Source: JBGTLU01 sp041743935 (GTDB taxonomy: Bacteria > Bacteroidota > Bacteroidia > Sphingobacteriales > Sphingobacteriaceae). Taken from it: DNA of 64,000 bases. Location: assembly GCA_041743935.1 (NCBI GenBank), contig JBGTLU010000041.1, positions 21,696-85,695 on the forward strand, read 5' to 3'. Shown in pieces: positions 46,026-55,267 of this stretch (position 1 is the first letter of the stretch; each line of letters begins with the position of its first letter). The notes beneath the pieces were generated by a model, which searched no databases, was not told the origin of the DNA, and worked only from the letters and a program-made list of their open reading frames with translations. The position numbers were made by a program, and so were the translations under genes.

Positions 46026-46052
46026 CATTGCTCGAAGTACGTCATATTTTAG

Positions 46053-46089
46053 CAAAAAAGAAACCCCGATATTTTTATCGGGGTTTCTT
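46053..46089 (-). terminator. Rho-independent terminator after the OmpA/PD40 gene
   Basis: On the minus strand AAGAAACCCCGAT and ATCGGGGTTTCTT form a perfect 13-pair stem followed by TTTT. It lies between the OmpA gene and ispE. Confidence 0.9.
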
Positions 46090-46099
46090 ATATAACTTT

Positions 46100-48082
46100 T
46101 TATTGGGAGTCTAAAACGGTGAACTCCGTTCGGCGGTTTAGCTGCCTTCCGTCTGGGTTATCTTTTCCATTAATGGTATTTGGAGCTATAGGACGAGATT
46201 TACCATATCCTCTAGCCACCAATCTTTCTCTAGGAATTCCTCTACTTATCATGTAATCAACGCAACTTTGTGCACGTTCTTGAGATAATGTATTGTTATA
46301 CTCATCCGAACCAATGTTATCGGTGTGGGATGCCATTTCTATACGTATACCCGGATTGTCTTTCATGATTGAAATGATGGTATCTAAAACTAATTTAGAC
46401 TGAGGTCTTAAAATAGCTTTATCAAAATCGTAATAAATATCTTTAAGAATAATAGCAACCCCAACTTGGAAGCCACGCAAACAAGTGGTCCCGTTGTTTA
46501 ATGTATCAGATCTGCTAACTCTAGAAAAATCAAAATTTACATTTTTTGTGAAATACCCTTGTTTACTTATTTGAACTTGATATTGTTTTTTGTTGTACAC
46601 GTCGAAGAAGTAGCGTCCGTTTGCATCTACCGTTGTAGTGGCAATTTTTCTATTGGCTAAAGAATCAAATAACACAACCGTTGCTCCAATAATTGGTCTA
46701 CGGGTATCGCAATCAATTACTTCTCCTTTTACTGCTAAGTTCAGTTTTTCTGTACTAAATAATTCTAAACAACAAACAGATTCTCTATCAGAACTAATAT
46801 AAGCAGTGGAGTTGGCGCTATTACTTGGCATCCAGTATAAATCATCTTTTCCAGAGTTAAGGGGATATCCCATATTTCGCGGAGATTGCCATTCACCAAA
46901 AGTTCCTTTAGCTTCAAAAAAGTCGAAGCCACCCATGCCTATTCTGCCATTACTAGAAAATATTAAACTCTTCGTTTGATTTATGTACACCGGGCTTTGT
47001 TCGTCATCGGCAGAGTTTATTGCAGAACCAAAGTTTACTGCCTGACCTAAATTACCGCCATCAATAGTGCAGTACCACAAGTCGTAGCCACCTAAACCAC
47101 CGGGGCGAGTAGATGAATAAAGCAGGTATTTGCCATCTGAAGTTACGGATGGTTGAATGGAATTAAATCCATCCATGTTTACCTCAAATCCTATTTCTAA
47201 TGGCTCAGACCATGAACCATCCGCATTTTTATTACTCCTGAAAATACTGAAAAACTCGGTGTTCTTATCTTGCTTCCACCGTGTAATAAACATGGTGTTA
47301 CCATCTGGAGTTAATGCAGGAGTACCTTGCTCAAACCCTTGTAAGTTAGAAATGGTTACTAATTCTGCTTCGCCAAAAGAAGTTCCTGAGCCTGATATAG
47401 CATAAATATTATTAACGAATGGATTTTCTTTGCGTTTAACTTTTCTATCCGGTACTATTCTGGAAGAAGTAAAATAGAGTTGGCTACCCGATACTTTGGC
47501 AGTGGCATAATTAGAACCACCCGCATTAATTCCGCCAGTTAATTTTTCGATGCTAGCAGGACGAGGAAATTCTAATTCTTCGATTGCAAATTTGCAATTC
47601 TCAATCTCCATGTTGGTTCTATTGCTATATTGATCATCGAGGGAATAGGTAGATTTAAACTGTTGGAATTGGGTTAATGCTTCAGAATATCGCTGATCCG
47701 CTCTTAGGCATATGGCATACCAAAATCTGGCTAGCGGATAGTCATTATTTAATGCCATTGCCCTAAAATACCATTCACCGGCATTGGTAAAATCATTGTA
47801 CAAGCGGTAAGATTCTGCTAAACGGTATACCAGATAAGAAAGGTCAACTATGTTTTTTGCTTTGGTTACAGTTATCACAGATGAATAAGGTGCCAAATAC
47901 AGCGCGGTATCTGTACCAAATCCATTAATAGCTGCACTATAATATTGTGCTGCTGCAAAGTATTCTTTGTTATCAAAAGCACGGTCGCCTTGTAAACGAT
48001 AATTAACAGAAAATTGAGCAACTGCGCTTCCCGTTATAAAAAGCGCCATAAAGAGCGTTATGTAGAATTTTTTCATAGCCAT
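46100..48082 (-). CDS. OmpA-family protein with TPR and PD40 repeats (PorE-like)
   Basis: The protein is about 660 residues long from ATG 48082, which follows the PorP/SprF stop by one base. The order is: signal peptide (ending SAVAQ), TPR-like helices (about 20-180), WD40/PD40-type propeller repeats (TPDGNTMFIT, SDGKYLLYSS), a carboxypeptidase-regulatory-like domain (about 460-530) and a C-terminal OmpA domain with SHTDNIGSDEYN that binds peptidoglycan. This layout matches PorE-type proteins of the type IX system and gliding loci. It is probably an outer-membrane-to-wall tether for the neighbouring secretion partner. Confidence 0.88.
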   Translation of the reverse strand: MAMKKFYITLFMALFITGSAVAQFSVNYRLQGDRAFDNKEYFAAAQYYSAAINGFGTDTALYLAPYSSVITVTKAKNIVDLSYLVYRLAESYRLYNDFTNAGEWYFRAMALNNDYPLARFWYAICLRADQRYSEALTQFQQFKSTYSLDDQYSNRTNMEIENCKFAIEELEFPRPASIEKLTGGINAGGSNYATAKVSGSQLYFTSSRIVPDRKVKRKENPFVNNIYAISGSGTSFGEAELVTISNLQGFEQGTPALTPDGNTMFITRWKQDKNTEFFSIFRSNKNADGSWSEPLEIGFEVNMDGFNSIQPSVTSDGKYLLYSSTRPGGLGGYDLWYCTIDGGNLGQAVNFGSAINSADDEQSPVYINQTKSLIFSSNGRIGMGGFDFFEAKGTFGEWQSPRNMGYPLNSGKDDLYWMPSNSANSTAYISSDRESVCCLELFSTEKLNLAVKGEVIDCDTRRPIIGATVVLFDSLANRKIATTTVDANGRYFFDVYNKKQYQVQISKQGYFTKNVNFDFSRVSRSDTLNNGTTCLRGFQVGVAIILKDIYYDFDKAILRPQSKLVLDTIISIMKDNPGIRIEMASHTDNIGSDEYNNTLSQERAQSCVDYMISRGIPRERLVARGYGKSRPIAPNTINGKDNPDGRQLNRRTEFTVLDSQ

Positions 48083-48083
48083 T

Positions 48084-49055
48084 TTATAATCTTGGACAAA
48101 TAAATTTAGGATCTGGTAATTTTTTGCGTTTAACATACGTCAATGAGAATTCAAATCCTCCTCTATTGTTAGATCCAGTTTGAAGCGATGACGAGTTAAC
48201 ATCATAACTTACACCAAATAAAACCTCTTTTACTTGTAAACCTGCATAAGCGATAATTGCATCATCAAATCGATAGGTCGAACCAAAAAGTATGTTTGAA
48301 GTTGGGTTGATGTTGTATTGTGCATAAGCCCCTGCAGCAATTTCTTTGGATTTGCCTTGCACGAGAAGCAATGCATGAGGAGTAATTTCAAACGCATCAC
48401 TAGACTTTATTCTTACACCACCATGTGCGGTATATCTTCTATTTACTCTTTGATTAGAGGTTCCTAAAAAGTCATCATTCGGTTGACTTAAGTGAGCAGA
48501 ACTAGCTCCAAAAAATAAATTAGCTCGTGTTGTTGGATTACCATTAAAATACAAAACACCAGCATTTACATCCGGAACTGTTTTAGATCTGCTAGGGAAT
48601 GATTCTCCTCCATTGTTAGGGTCACCAGGATCACCCACAATAACTTTACTAGCATCAAAACTTTTGCTAATAATACCTCCTTGTATACCAAAGGAAAGAA
48701 AATCGAAACCAGATTGACCAAACCTAACATTATAGGAAACAGATGCAAGTGCGGTTAAATAATTAAAATCTGCATCGCCAGCGGATTGATTTAAAATGGT
48801 AACCCCAACTCCTAATTGATTAATTGGCATATCAATGGAAAATACTGATGTAGTAAAAGGCTTGGTAATACTACCCCATTGCCCTTTCTGATTGGCTACT
48901 ACTCGTATATCACCATCTACTAAACCGGTCATTGCAGGGTTTAACCACATCGGGTTTGCGTAGTATTGTGATAAATGTGGATCGACTTGCGCTTTCGACA
49001 CAAATGGTGAAATTAATGCTGCAATCCCTAAAATTATTACATATTTTGATTTCAT
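48084..49055 (-). CDS. PorP/SprF family type IX secretion membrane protein
   Basis: The 323-residue protein has a signal peptide (ending VSKAQ) followed by VDPHLSQYYANPMWLNPAMTG, the typical PorP/SprF start. The rest is a beta-rich outer-membrane-barrel-like sequence. SprF-type proteins help deliver one partner adhesin, such as SprB, through the type IX machine and hold it at the surface. The adhesin lies six bases upstream and the OmpA/PD40 gene directly downstream, so the three form one unit. Confidence 0.92.
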   Translation of the reverse strand: MKSKYVIILGIAALISPFVSKAQVDPHLSQYYANPMWLNPAMTGLVDGDIRVVANQKGQWGSITKPFTTSVFSIDMPINQLGVGVTILNQSAGDADFNYLTALASVSYNVRFGQSGFDFLSFGIQGGIISKSFDASKVIVGDPGDPNNGGESFPSRSKTVPDVNAGVLYFNGNPTTRANLFFGASSAHLSQPNDDFLGTSNQRVNRRYTAHGGVRIKSSDAFEITPHALLLVQGKSKEIAAGAYAQYNINPTSNILFGSTYRFDDAIIAYAGLQVKEVLFGVSYDVNSSSLQTGSNNRGGFEFSLTYVKRKKLPDPKFICPRL

Positions 49056-49061
49056 GGGTAA

Positions 49062-52000
49062 TTATCTGATAAGCGTTATTGATCCTTTTCTTATTACTTG
49101 TTCACCATCATTAAATGATGCTTCTACTACATAAACATATGTTCCAATAGGTTGGCGTTCTCCTTTAAAAGTGCCATCCCATCCATTTAAAATATCATTG
49201 GATTCAAAAACCATTTCGCCCCATTGGTTAAATATCTTCATGTTAAATGATCGGATATTGCTTCCATATGCTAAGAAAATATCATTCTTACCATCATTAT
49301 TTGGGGTAAATGCATTTGGTATGTCTAATCTGTTGTTTTGTTGCTGAGTGGTAGTACAAGTTACTGGTTGCGAGTTAGCACTTGTTGCGCAAGAAGCACC
49401 ACTTTTTATAGCACGTACAACAATAGTTCTTGATTCGCCAGGATTTAATCCAGATACAACATGCTGCAAACCATTATTTCCAGAACTTGGAGTTTGAAAA
49501 CTAGTACCGTTGTTTAAACTAATTTCATAACCATCGGCATTAGGTACAGCTTGCCAAGTAAATGTAATGCTGTTATTGGTTGAAGTACCACAGGTTACAA
49601 CCGGAGCAGATAATACCTGGGTAACGTTTGCTGTTACAGATGTTCTGCTTGTACTAACACAACCCGTTGAATTAGAAGCTACCTCTACGAAGTAAGTAGT
49701 AGTTTGGGTTAAAGCTGGTGTGGTAAATGTGGATCCAATAAATATTGGAGTACCACCTGATGCTTGAGTATACCAACGGAAAGTTACATTACTCGTGTTG
49801 GATGTTGCTGTAAACGTTGCAGACTGTCCGGTACAAATATTTGCAATAGTTGGCGTGACAGCAGCAGCATTAGGTGCTGGGTTTACGTTTACTACCACTT
49901 CTGTACGTGCAACACTAGCACACATACTGTTAGGGTTGAATGCTTCAACAAAATACGAAGTAGTTTGAGTTAAAGCTGGTGTTGTAAATGCCGGACCTGT
50001 AAATAAAATAGTTCCTCCCGTAGCTGTTGCATACCAGCGGTATTCTAAATTGTTGTCGGCAGGCGATACTAACAAAGTAGCTTGGTTACCCTCGCATACG
50101 TTTACATTATTGCTAAATACCATTGGAGGATCTGGTGTATCTCTAACAGTAATAGTTATTGCAGCACGCATATTGCTTGCACAAGTAGAGTTGGTATACC
50201 CCGCTTCTACATAGTATGTTATGTCATCATTAATGGCAAAAGGAGTAAAATTAGCACCGATAAATATTGGCGTTCCTCCTGTTTCAGACAAAAACCATCT
50301 AAACTCTACATTTGGAGTAGAAGAAACAGCCCGTAAAGTAGTGGTACTTCCTGCACAAACACTAGAAGCATCTGCTGTAACTGTTGGTGTTTCTGGTGTA
50401 GGCAAAATAGTAACCGTAACCTGAGCTCTTGCTGAACTAGCACAATTTGCTCTAGGGTCTATAGCTTCTACAAAGAATATGGTAGTTTCAGTTAAACCAT
50501 TTACTGTGTATGATGGCCCTTCAAATTCTGGTGTTGTATGATCTGGATTACGGTACCAACGGTACAATAAACCGGGAATAACCGGAGAAACTTGTAATGT
50601 AACCGGGCTACCTACACAAGTAGAAACATTTGCACTCGCAACTGTAGGAGTTGCCGGTACAGGCACAACGGTTACCGTTATTTGTGTTCTTGGAGTACCA
50701 TCACAAGCCCCAATTTGTCCGGCTATGCTACCTTCTACAAAGTATGTTGTTGTTTGTGTTAGGTTTGGAATACTAAATACAGATCCTGTAAATACAGGAG
50801 TACCGCCTGTTTCTTGCAAGAACCAACGGAAAGTTACACCCAAGGTATTAGAAGTAGCTGTTAACGTAACAGGCTGTCCTAAACAAATGGCGTTGTTATT
50901 AGCATTGGATGTTACCGTTATATTTATCCCACCAGGAATAACAACTACTGGTGTTCTATCTAAAGATGTACATAATGTAGTGGTCCTTCTGGTTTGTACC
51001 CAATAAGTTACCGTATCTGATGTTACTTGTACGTTAAAGTTTATGCCTGTTGCAAGTAAATTTCCGCCTACAGGTGCATCAAACCACTCGAATGTTGCAT
51101 TGGCTGGTCCAGTAGCAGTTAGAGTAACTGTAGAACCCGGACAAGCAGAAACAGTGTCACTTGCTACAGTAGGACGAGGTACAGTTCTTACTACGTTAAA
51201 TATATTAAGTTCGGTAAATGCTCCAACCAAGCCTCCGTTTAATCTAATACTTAGACTATCAAAAACACCTCCTTCGGGCACGAAACTCAAATCAAATAAT
51301 ACAGTATTCCCTAATAAACCTATTGGCTCCAGTACAACTGCACCGGTACCCAAAAATGTATTATTATCAGCAAGAATAAATCGACTCGTTTCGAAACTTC
51401 CGTTGTTTACTTTAATTTCTATGCTACCTAAAAGACGAGCATTTATCAAATCACCTAAAGGGAGATTAAATAAATCGAAATCTACGAATCCTACAATGGT
51501 AGGAACGGGCTCGGGAATTAAACCTATTAATCCAAATAAATCTGGGGTTAATTGATCGTTAATAAGGTTTATTAAATCACGGGTAATTAAACCGCCGGCA
51601 GTTGCTGCCATTCTTACTTTTATAGTATCGCCTAAACTACTTTTGGTAGCCCATCCGAAACCTTGTTCTACAAAACCGCTTACTAAGCTAACATCTACTT
51701 CAAGGATAGAAAACGTTTCTAAACTATCATCTATAGCTTTAAAGCCATCTTTACCAATACATAATAAACAGGTTAATGCAGGCAAATTTGGATTAAGTGC
51801 CGGATTTGGCGGTATTGCTACTAAGTTTATCCCATCAGGTGATGAGAATGCGGTTTTATTAGGTTTATCACAAAATAAATTACCAGATGGAAATTCTCTA
51901 GGGGGTGTACCTTCTACAACTACTCTAACTATGCCTCTGGATGGATTTGCGCAAGCAGTAGATATAGAAAATGCCTCAACAAAATAATTGATAGAACTAC

Positions 52001-53543
52001 TAAGTGCAGGTGTAGTAATGGTACTACCAACAGCAACAGGAAAACCTCCGGAAGCAATGGTATACCAACGGTATTGAACGCCGGCAACAGGTACAACGGA
52101 AAGGGTGGCGGTTTGCCCTGCTTGTATGGTTACTAAAGAATTATTTACGACTGGTGCTGGTGGCGATGCCTTAACTGTTATATCTACTTTTTTTCTGGTA
52201 GTGCTAGAACAGTCTCCTAAAACAGCTTCGGCATAGATAGAGGTGGATTGATTAAATGCTCCAACAAATTCATCCCCTATAAACAATAAATTTCCTCCTA
52301 CCGGAGCATCGTACCAAAATATTCTGGATTCTGCTACATCTTTTTGAGCCAATATGCTCACAGCAACTCCAGCACAAACTTCTACAGGCGATATTACTAC
52401 AGGAGCATTTAAATTTGTTTTTGCCTTGTAGGCACCAAAAACATTAATGGAATTTAGTAATCCTACCGTATTTGTAACGGTAATCCTTACTCTATCTAGG
52501 TTTTTAGAAGGCCTGAGTATTAATCGTGCAAATCTGGGATCATCTAAAATAATCAAATTTGCACCTACGATTACTGAGTCGAGTGTAAACCTATCGCTGT
52601 TTGATTGTGTTCCGTTAAATGTTTCAACAGAAATACTTCCTAGCACTTGAGCGGATAATAACGTTATTGGTAGAACAGCCCCTGGATCTGTAGTAGATGG
52701 TAATCCAAACATAATTACCAAAGAATCACATCCTCCATTTAGGGTATTATCATCAAAAATTAGGGTTTGCGAAACACTTCCGCCTAATAATCCTAACGTA
52801 GTGTTCAGGGTAGATGCATCGTTTAAATTAGGTCCAACTGCTCTATCGGGGTTGGTAACAGCGCACAAAAGGCAAGTTGCAGAAGATGCACTTACTTGGC
52901 TTGAAGCAAACTTTCTGTTGGCCATACTTGGGCCGGTATCTTTAAAGAAATAGAATGCATCTAATCCCCTAATAGCACTTAAACCTGTATTGGTAAGCCT
53001 TAATGTTACTCTATCGTAATTTCCTGTAGGAGTAAACACGAATTCCATTGGGCTACCTCCGCCACTTACTGGCGGTATTAGACTTGAAATACCTGGAATG
53101 GAAATACCACCCGCATTCAATTGGATATTTGCTCCTACAACTCCCGATTGGTTTAAACTCGTGGCATCAGCATTTACAGTAGTGCCATTTGCAGAAACAA
53201 TTTGTATGTTCCCGGCTAATGCAAGATTTAATAAGCTTCTGGGATTTCTTAAAGCAAATCTCACTGGTACGCCCGGTGTAGAAACCGTAGGAAAAATGAT
53301 GGTTTGCTCAATAAAGCCTCCAACCAAAGCAAGTTCTACACTGTATCTTGTGAATGTAGTTAAATCTCTATCAATAGTTCCGTTGGGATTTTCAGTGGTA
53401 CAACCTATACAGGTACCATTTTGCTGAACGGTTTGCATGACCGGAAATTCCCGTTGTGCAAATAAGTTAGTGCTTGTTAGGCCAATACATAAAAATGCAA
53501 TTATTGCAAAATATGACCTTTTGGAGCGAGAAATTGATTTCAT
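49062..53543 (-). CDS. Giant surface adhesin with Ig-like repeats and gliding-motility C-terminal domain
   Basis: The protein is 1,493 residues long from ATG 53543; an upstream ATG at 53618 would put 25 residues before the signal peptide. Order by approximate residue: signal peptide (1-30), Cys-x-x-Cys module A (from 44), module B (from 224), two Ig-like domains (381-540), module C (from 591), six Ig-like domains (788-1300), one fibronectin-III-like domain (1306-1400) and a CHU_C type B sorting domain (1404-1493, with FTPNNDGKND). Ig blades repeat RWY/FWYDAPVGG and YFVEA. It is probably secreted by the type IX system with the adjacent PorP/SprF partner and held at the surface for adhesion or gliding. 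The ligand is unknown. Confidence 0.88.
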   Translation of the reverse strand: MKSISRSKRSYFAIIAFLCIGLTSTNLFAQREFPVMQTVQQNGTCIGCTTENPNGTIDRDLTTFTRYSVELALVGGFIEQTIIFPTVSTPGVPVRFALRNPRSLLNLALAGNIQIVSANGTTVNADATSLNQSGVVGANIQLNAGGISIPGISSLIPPVSGGGSPMEFVFTPTGNYDRVTLRLTNTGLSAIRGLDAFYFFKDTGPSMANRKFASSQVSASSATCLLCAVTNPDRAVGPNLNDASTLNTTLGLLGGSVSQTLIFDDNTLNGGCDSLVIMFGLPSTTDPGAVLPITLLSAQVLGSISVETFNGTQSNSDRFTLDSVIVGANLIILDDPRFARLILRPSKNLDRVRITVTNTVGLLNSINVFGAYKAKTNLNAPVVISPVEVCAGVAVSILAQKDVAESRIFWYDAPVGGNLLFIGDEFVGAFNQSTSIYAEAVLGDCSSTTRKKVDITVKASPPAPVVNNSLVTIQAGQTATLSVVPVAGVQYRWYTIASGGFPVAVGSTITTPALSSSINYFVEAFSISTACANPSRGIVRVVVEGTPPREFPSGNLFCDKPNKTAFSSPDGINLVAIPPNPALNPNLPALTCLLCIGKDGFKAIDDSLETFSILEVDVSLVSGFVEQGFGWATKSSLGDTIKVRMAATAGGLITRDLINLINDQLTPDLFGLIGLIPEPVPTIVGFVDFDLFNLPLGDLINARLLGSIEIKVNNGSFETSRFILADNNTFLGTGAVVLEPIGLLGNTVLFDLSFVPEGGVFDSLSIRLNGGLVGAFTELNIFNVVRTVPRPTVASDTVSACPGSTVTLTATGPANATFEWFDAPVGGNLLATGINFNVQVTSDTVTYWVQTRRTTTLCTSLDRTPVVVIPGGINITVTSNANNNAICLGQPVTLTATSNTLGVTFRWFLQETGGTPVFTGSVFSIPNLTQTTTYFVEGSIAGQIGACDGTPRTQITVTVVPVPATPTVASANVSTCVGSPVTLQVSPVIPGLLYRWYRNPDHTTPEFEGPSYTVNGLTETTIFFVEAIDPRANCASSARAQVTVTILPTPETPTVTADASSVCAGSTTTLRAVSSTPNVEFRWFLSETGGTPIFIGANFTPFAINDDITYYVEAGYTNSTCASNMRAAITITVRDTPDPPMVFSNNVNVCEGNQATLLVSPADNNLEYRWYATATGGTILFTGPAFTTPALTQTTSYFVEAFNPNSMCASVARTEVVVNVNPAPNAAAVTPTIANICTGQSATFTATSNTSNVTFRWYTQASGGTPIFIGSTFTTPALTQTTTYFVEVASNSTGCVSTSRTSVTANVTQVLSAPVVTCGTSTNNSITFTWQAVPNADGYEISLNNGTSFQTPSSGNNGLQHVVSGLNPGESRTIVVRAIKSGASCATSANSQPVTCTTTQQQNNRLDIPNAFTPNNDGKNDIFLAYGSNIRSFNMKIFNQWGEMVFESNDILNGWDGTFKGERQPIGTYVYVVEASFNDGEQVIRKGSITLIR
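49600..51180 (-). repeat. Tandem Ig-like domain repeats in the adhesin gene
   Basis: Six units of about 80-90 codons share pieces such as the minus-strand segment for RWY, TPALTQTTTYFVEA and C-x-S-x-R. The DNA copies are diverged, and stretches such as AACCAACGGAAAGTTAC recur. Recombination between units is possible but recent exact copies are not seen. Confidence 0.7.
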
Positions 53544-53587
53544 AGTTGTCGGTTTAAAACTAATGCTTTTGAATGTATAGTTTGTGA

Positions 53588-53618
53588 CAAAGATTAATAC
53601 ATCGGCATAAATATGCAA
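53588..53618 (-). promoter_or_regulatory. Possible promoter for the adhesin operon
   Basis: On the minus strand TTG (53616-53618) is followed after 19 bases by TAATCTTTG, close to TAnnTTTG with one extra base. It lies about 45 bases before the ATG at 53543. The 253-base gap to thyA is otherwise AT-rich without further features. Confidence 0.4.
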
Positions 53619-53785
53619 ATAAAAGGTACAATAGATATAAAACTTAGTATTAAATTATTTAATATATTTTATGTTTTTAAGCTATGTCACTGTGTTTCAA
53701 ATATAAATAGGCATGGTGTATACTAAAATAAAATTATGTTGAAAATTTAATTTTACTCAAAATCAAGGATTAAGTTACAGGTTGA

Positions 53786-53793
53786 TACCTTTG
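53786..53793 (+). promoter_or_regulatory. Possible -7 box directly before thyA
   Basis: TACCTTTG matches TAnnTTTG and ends three bases before the ATG at 53797, which would give a message with almost no leader. No TTG lies at the expected -33 distance. Confidence 0.35.
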
Positions 53794-53796
53794 TAT

Positions 53797-54591
53797 ATGC
53801 GTCAATATTTAGATTTAATGCAACACGTTCTGCAAAACGGAACACATAAAGAAGATAGAACCGGAACCGGAACCATCAGTGTTTTTGGATACCAAATGCG
53901 GTATGATTTGGAAGAAGGATTTCCGTTGGTTACTACTAAAAAAGTTCACTTACGCTCCATTATTCATGAACTCATTTGGTTTTTAAGCGGAAATACTAAC
54001 ATACAATATTTAAAAGATAACGGAGTAAGCATCTGGGATGAATGGGCCGATGAAAATGGCAACCTTGGTCCCGTTTATGGTTATCAATGGCGTTCATGGC
54101 CAACACCAGATGGCAAGCACATCGATCAAATAAGTCAGGTTGTGCATCAACTTAAAAACAATCCCGATTCCAGAAGAATTATAGTAAGTGCATGGAATGT
54201 AGCTCAAATTGAAACGATGGCGCTACCGCCATGCCATAGTTTTTTTCAGTTTTATGTTGCAGATGGAAAATTATCTTGCCAATTATACCAACGAAGTGCC
54301 GATATCTTCTTGGGTGTACCTTTTAATATTGCTTCGTATGCTTTATTAACTTTAATGTTAGCTCAAGTTTGTAATCTAAAACCGGGAGAATTTATTCACA
54401 CCTTGGGCGATGCACACATTTATACTAACCATTTAGATCAAGCCAAATTACAATTAAGCAGAGAGCCCAAAGCATTACCAAAAATGAGTCTGAATCCTGC
54501 GATAAAAAATATATTTGATTTTAGTTTTGATGATTTTACTCTAAGCAATTACGATCCACACCCTGCTATAAAAGCACCAGTTGCCGTTTAG
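53797..54591 (+). CDS. thyA: Thymidylate synthase ThyA
   Basis: The protein has 264 residues from ATG 53797, the same length as E. coli ThyA; a TTG at 53782 is rejected. RTGTGT at 21-26 binds dUMP phosphate, LPPCHSFFQF carries the nucleophile C146, and QRSADIFLGVPFNIASYA is the dUMP/folate region. It converts dUMP to dTMP using methylene-tetrahydrofolate. folA follows after 74 bases and regenerates the folate. Confidence 0.97.
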   Translation: MRQYLDLMQHVLQNGTHKEDRTGTGTISVFGYQMRYDLEEGFPLVTTKKVHLRSIIHELIWFLSGNTNIQYLKDNGVSIWDEWADENGNLGPVYGYQWRSWPTPDGKHIDQISQVVHQLKNNPDSRRIIVSAWNVAQIETMALPPCHSFFQFYVADGKLSCQLYQRSADIFLGVPFNIASYALLTLMLAQVCNLKPGEFIHTLGDAHIYTNHLDQAKLQLSREPKALPKMSLNPAIKNIFDFSFDDFTLSNYDPHPAIKAPVAV

Positions 54592-54628
54592 ATAAGGGTT
54601 TAATATGAAGGTTTAGAGGGTTTAGTTT
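54592..54628 (+). repeat. Low-complexity GGTTTAGAGGGTTTAG tail
   Basis: After the thyA stop the plus strand reads AAGGGTTTAATATGAAGG and then TTTAGAGGGTTTAG, another member of the tail family. Confidence 0.5.
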
Positions 54629-54665
54629 CATATTTATATTTTTCACCTCAATACTCATTAAAAGA

Positions 54666-55151
54666 ATGAATCTTTCTATCATCGTAGCTAAATCAATTAA
54701 TGATATTATTGGAAACAAAAACCAATTAATTTGGCATTTACCGGCCGATTTAAAACACTTCAAAGAAATTACAACAGGCAATGCAATCATCATGGGCCGA
54801 AAAACGTATGAATCCATCGGTCGACCGCTACCCAATCGCAAAAACATCATCATCAGCAGAAATAAAAATTTAAAAATTGAAGGCTGTGTGGTGGTAAATT
54901 CATTATCAGAAGCCTTAGGTTTAGTAAAAAATGAAGAACAGGCCTTTATTATAGGAGGTGCAAATATTTATGAGCAAAGCATAAATGACGTAAATACTTT
55001 ATACGTTACAGAGGTACACCAAGAATATGAGGGAGATGCAAAATTTCCTCAAATAAATAAACACTCATGGAAAGAAATAAAAAGAGTGGATCATAAAGCA
55101 GATGAAAAAAACGCAATCCCCTACTCTTTTGTGACCTATAAAAGAATCTGA
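54666..55151 (+). CDS. folA: Dihydrofolate reductase
   Basis: The 161-residue protein has the chromosomal DHFR pattern: LSIIVAKSINDIIG, LIWHLPADLKHFK, IIMGRKTYESIGRPLPNR and FIIGGANIYEQS. The acid that protonates folate sits in HLPADLKHF. It reduces dihydrofolate with NADPH. It is paired with thyA. The trimethoprim response cannot be judged by eye. Confidence 0.96.
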   Translation: MNLSIIVAKSINDIIGNKNQLIWHLPADLKHFKEITTGNAIIMGRKTYESIGRPLPNRKNIIISRNKNLKIEGCVVVNSLSEALGLVKNEEQAFIIGGANIYEQSINDVNTLYVTEVHQEYEGDAKFPQINKHSWKEIKRVDHKADEKNAIPYSFVTYKRI

Positions 55152-55204
55152 AAAATCTATTCACAAGATTTTATCGAGGCAGTTTCATTAATTAAAAAAT
55201 TACT

Positions 55205-55212
55205 TAGATTTG
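55205..55212 (+). promoter_or_regulatory. Possible -7 box for secDF
   Basis: TAGATTTG followed by C matches TAnnTTTGC exactly, 55 bases before the secDF ATG. At the -33 position a GTTT is present rather than TTG. Confidence 0.5.
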
Positions 55213-55267
55213 CGCCTCTTGTTAAAAATCAATTAACAAGTAATTTATACGTTTTTAAGATAAAATT

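Noticed and set aside
49600..51180. Regularly spaced repeats that might suggest a CRISPR array
   Set aside because: The spacing is about 250 bases, the copies are diverged, and they encode Ig-like domains in one open frame.
51043..51987. Long plus-strand frames of 170 and 114 codons opposite the adhesin
   Set aside because: They are antisense shadows of a repetitive, compositionally biased gene with no motif, promoter or ribosome site of their own.
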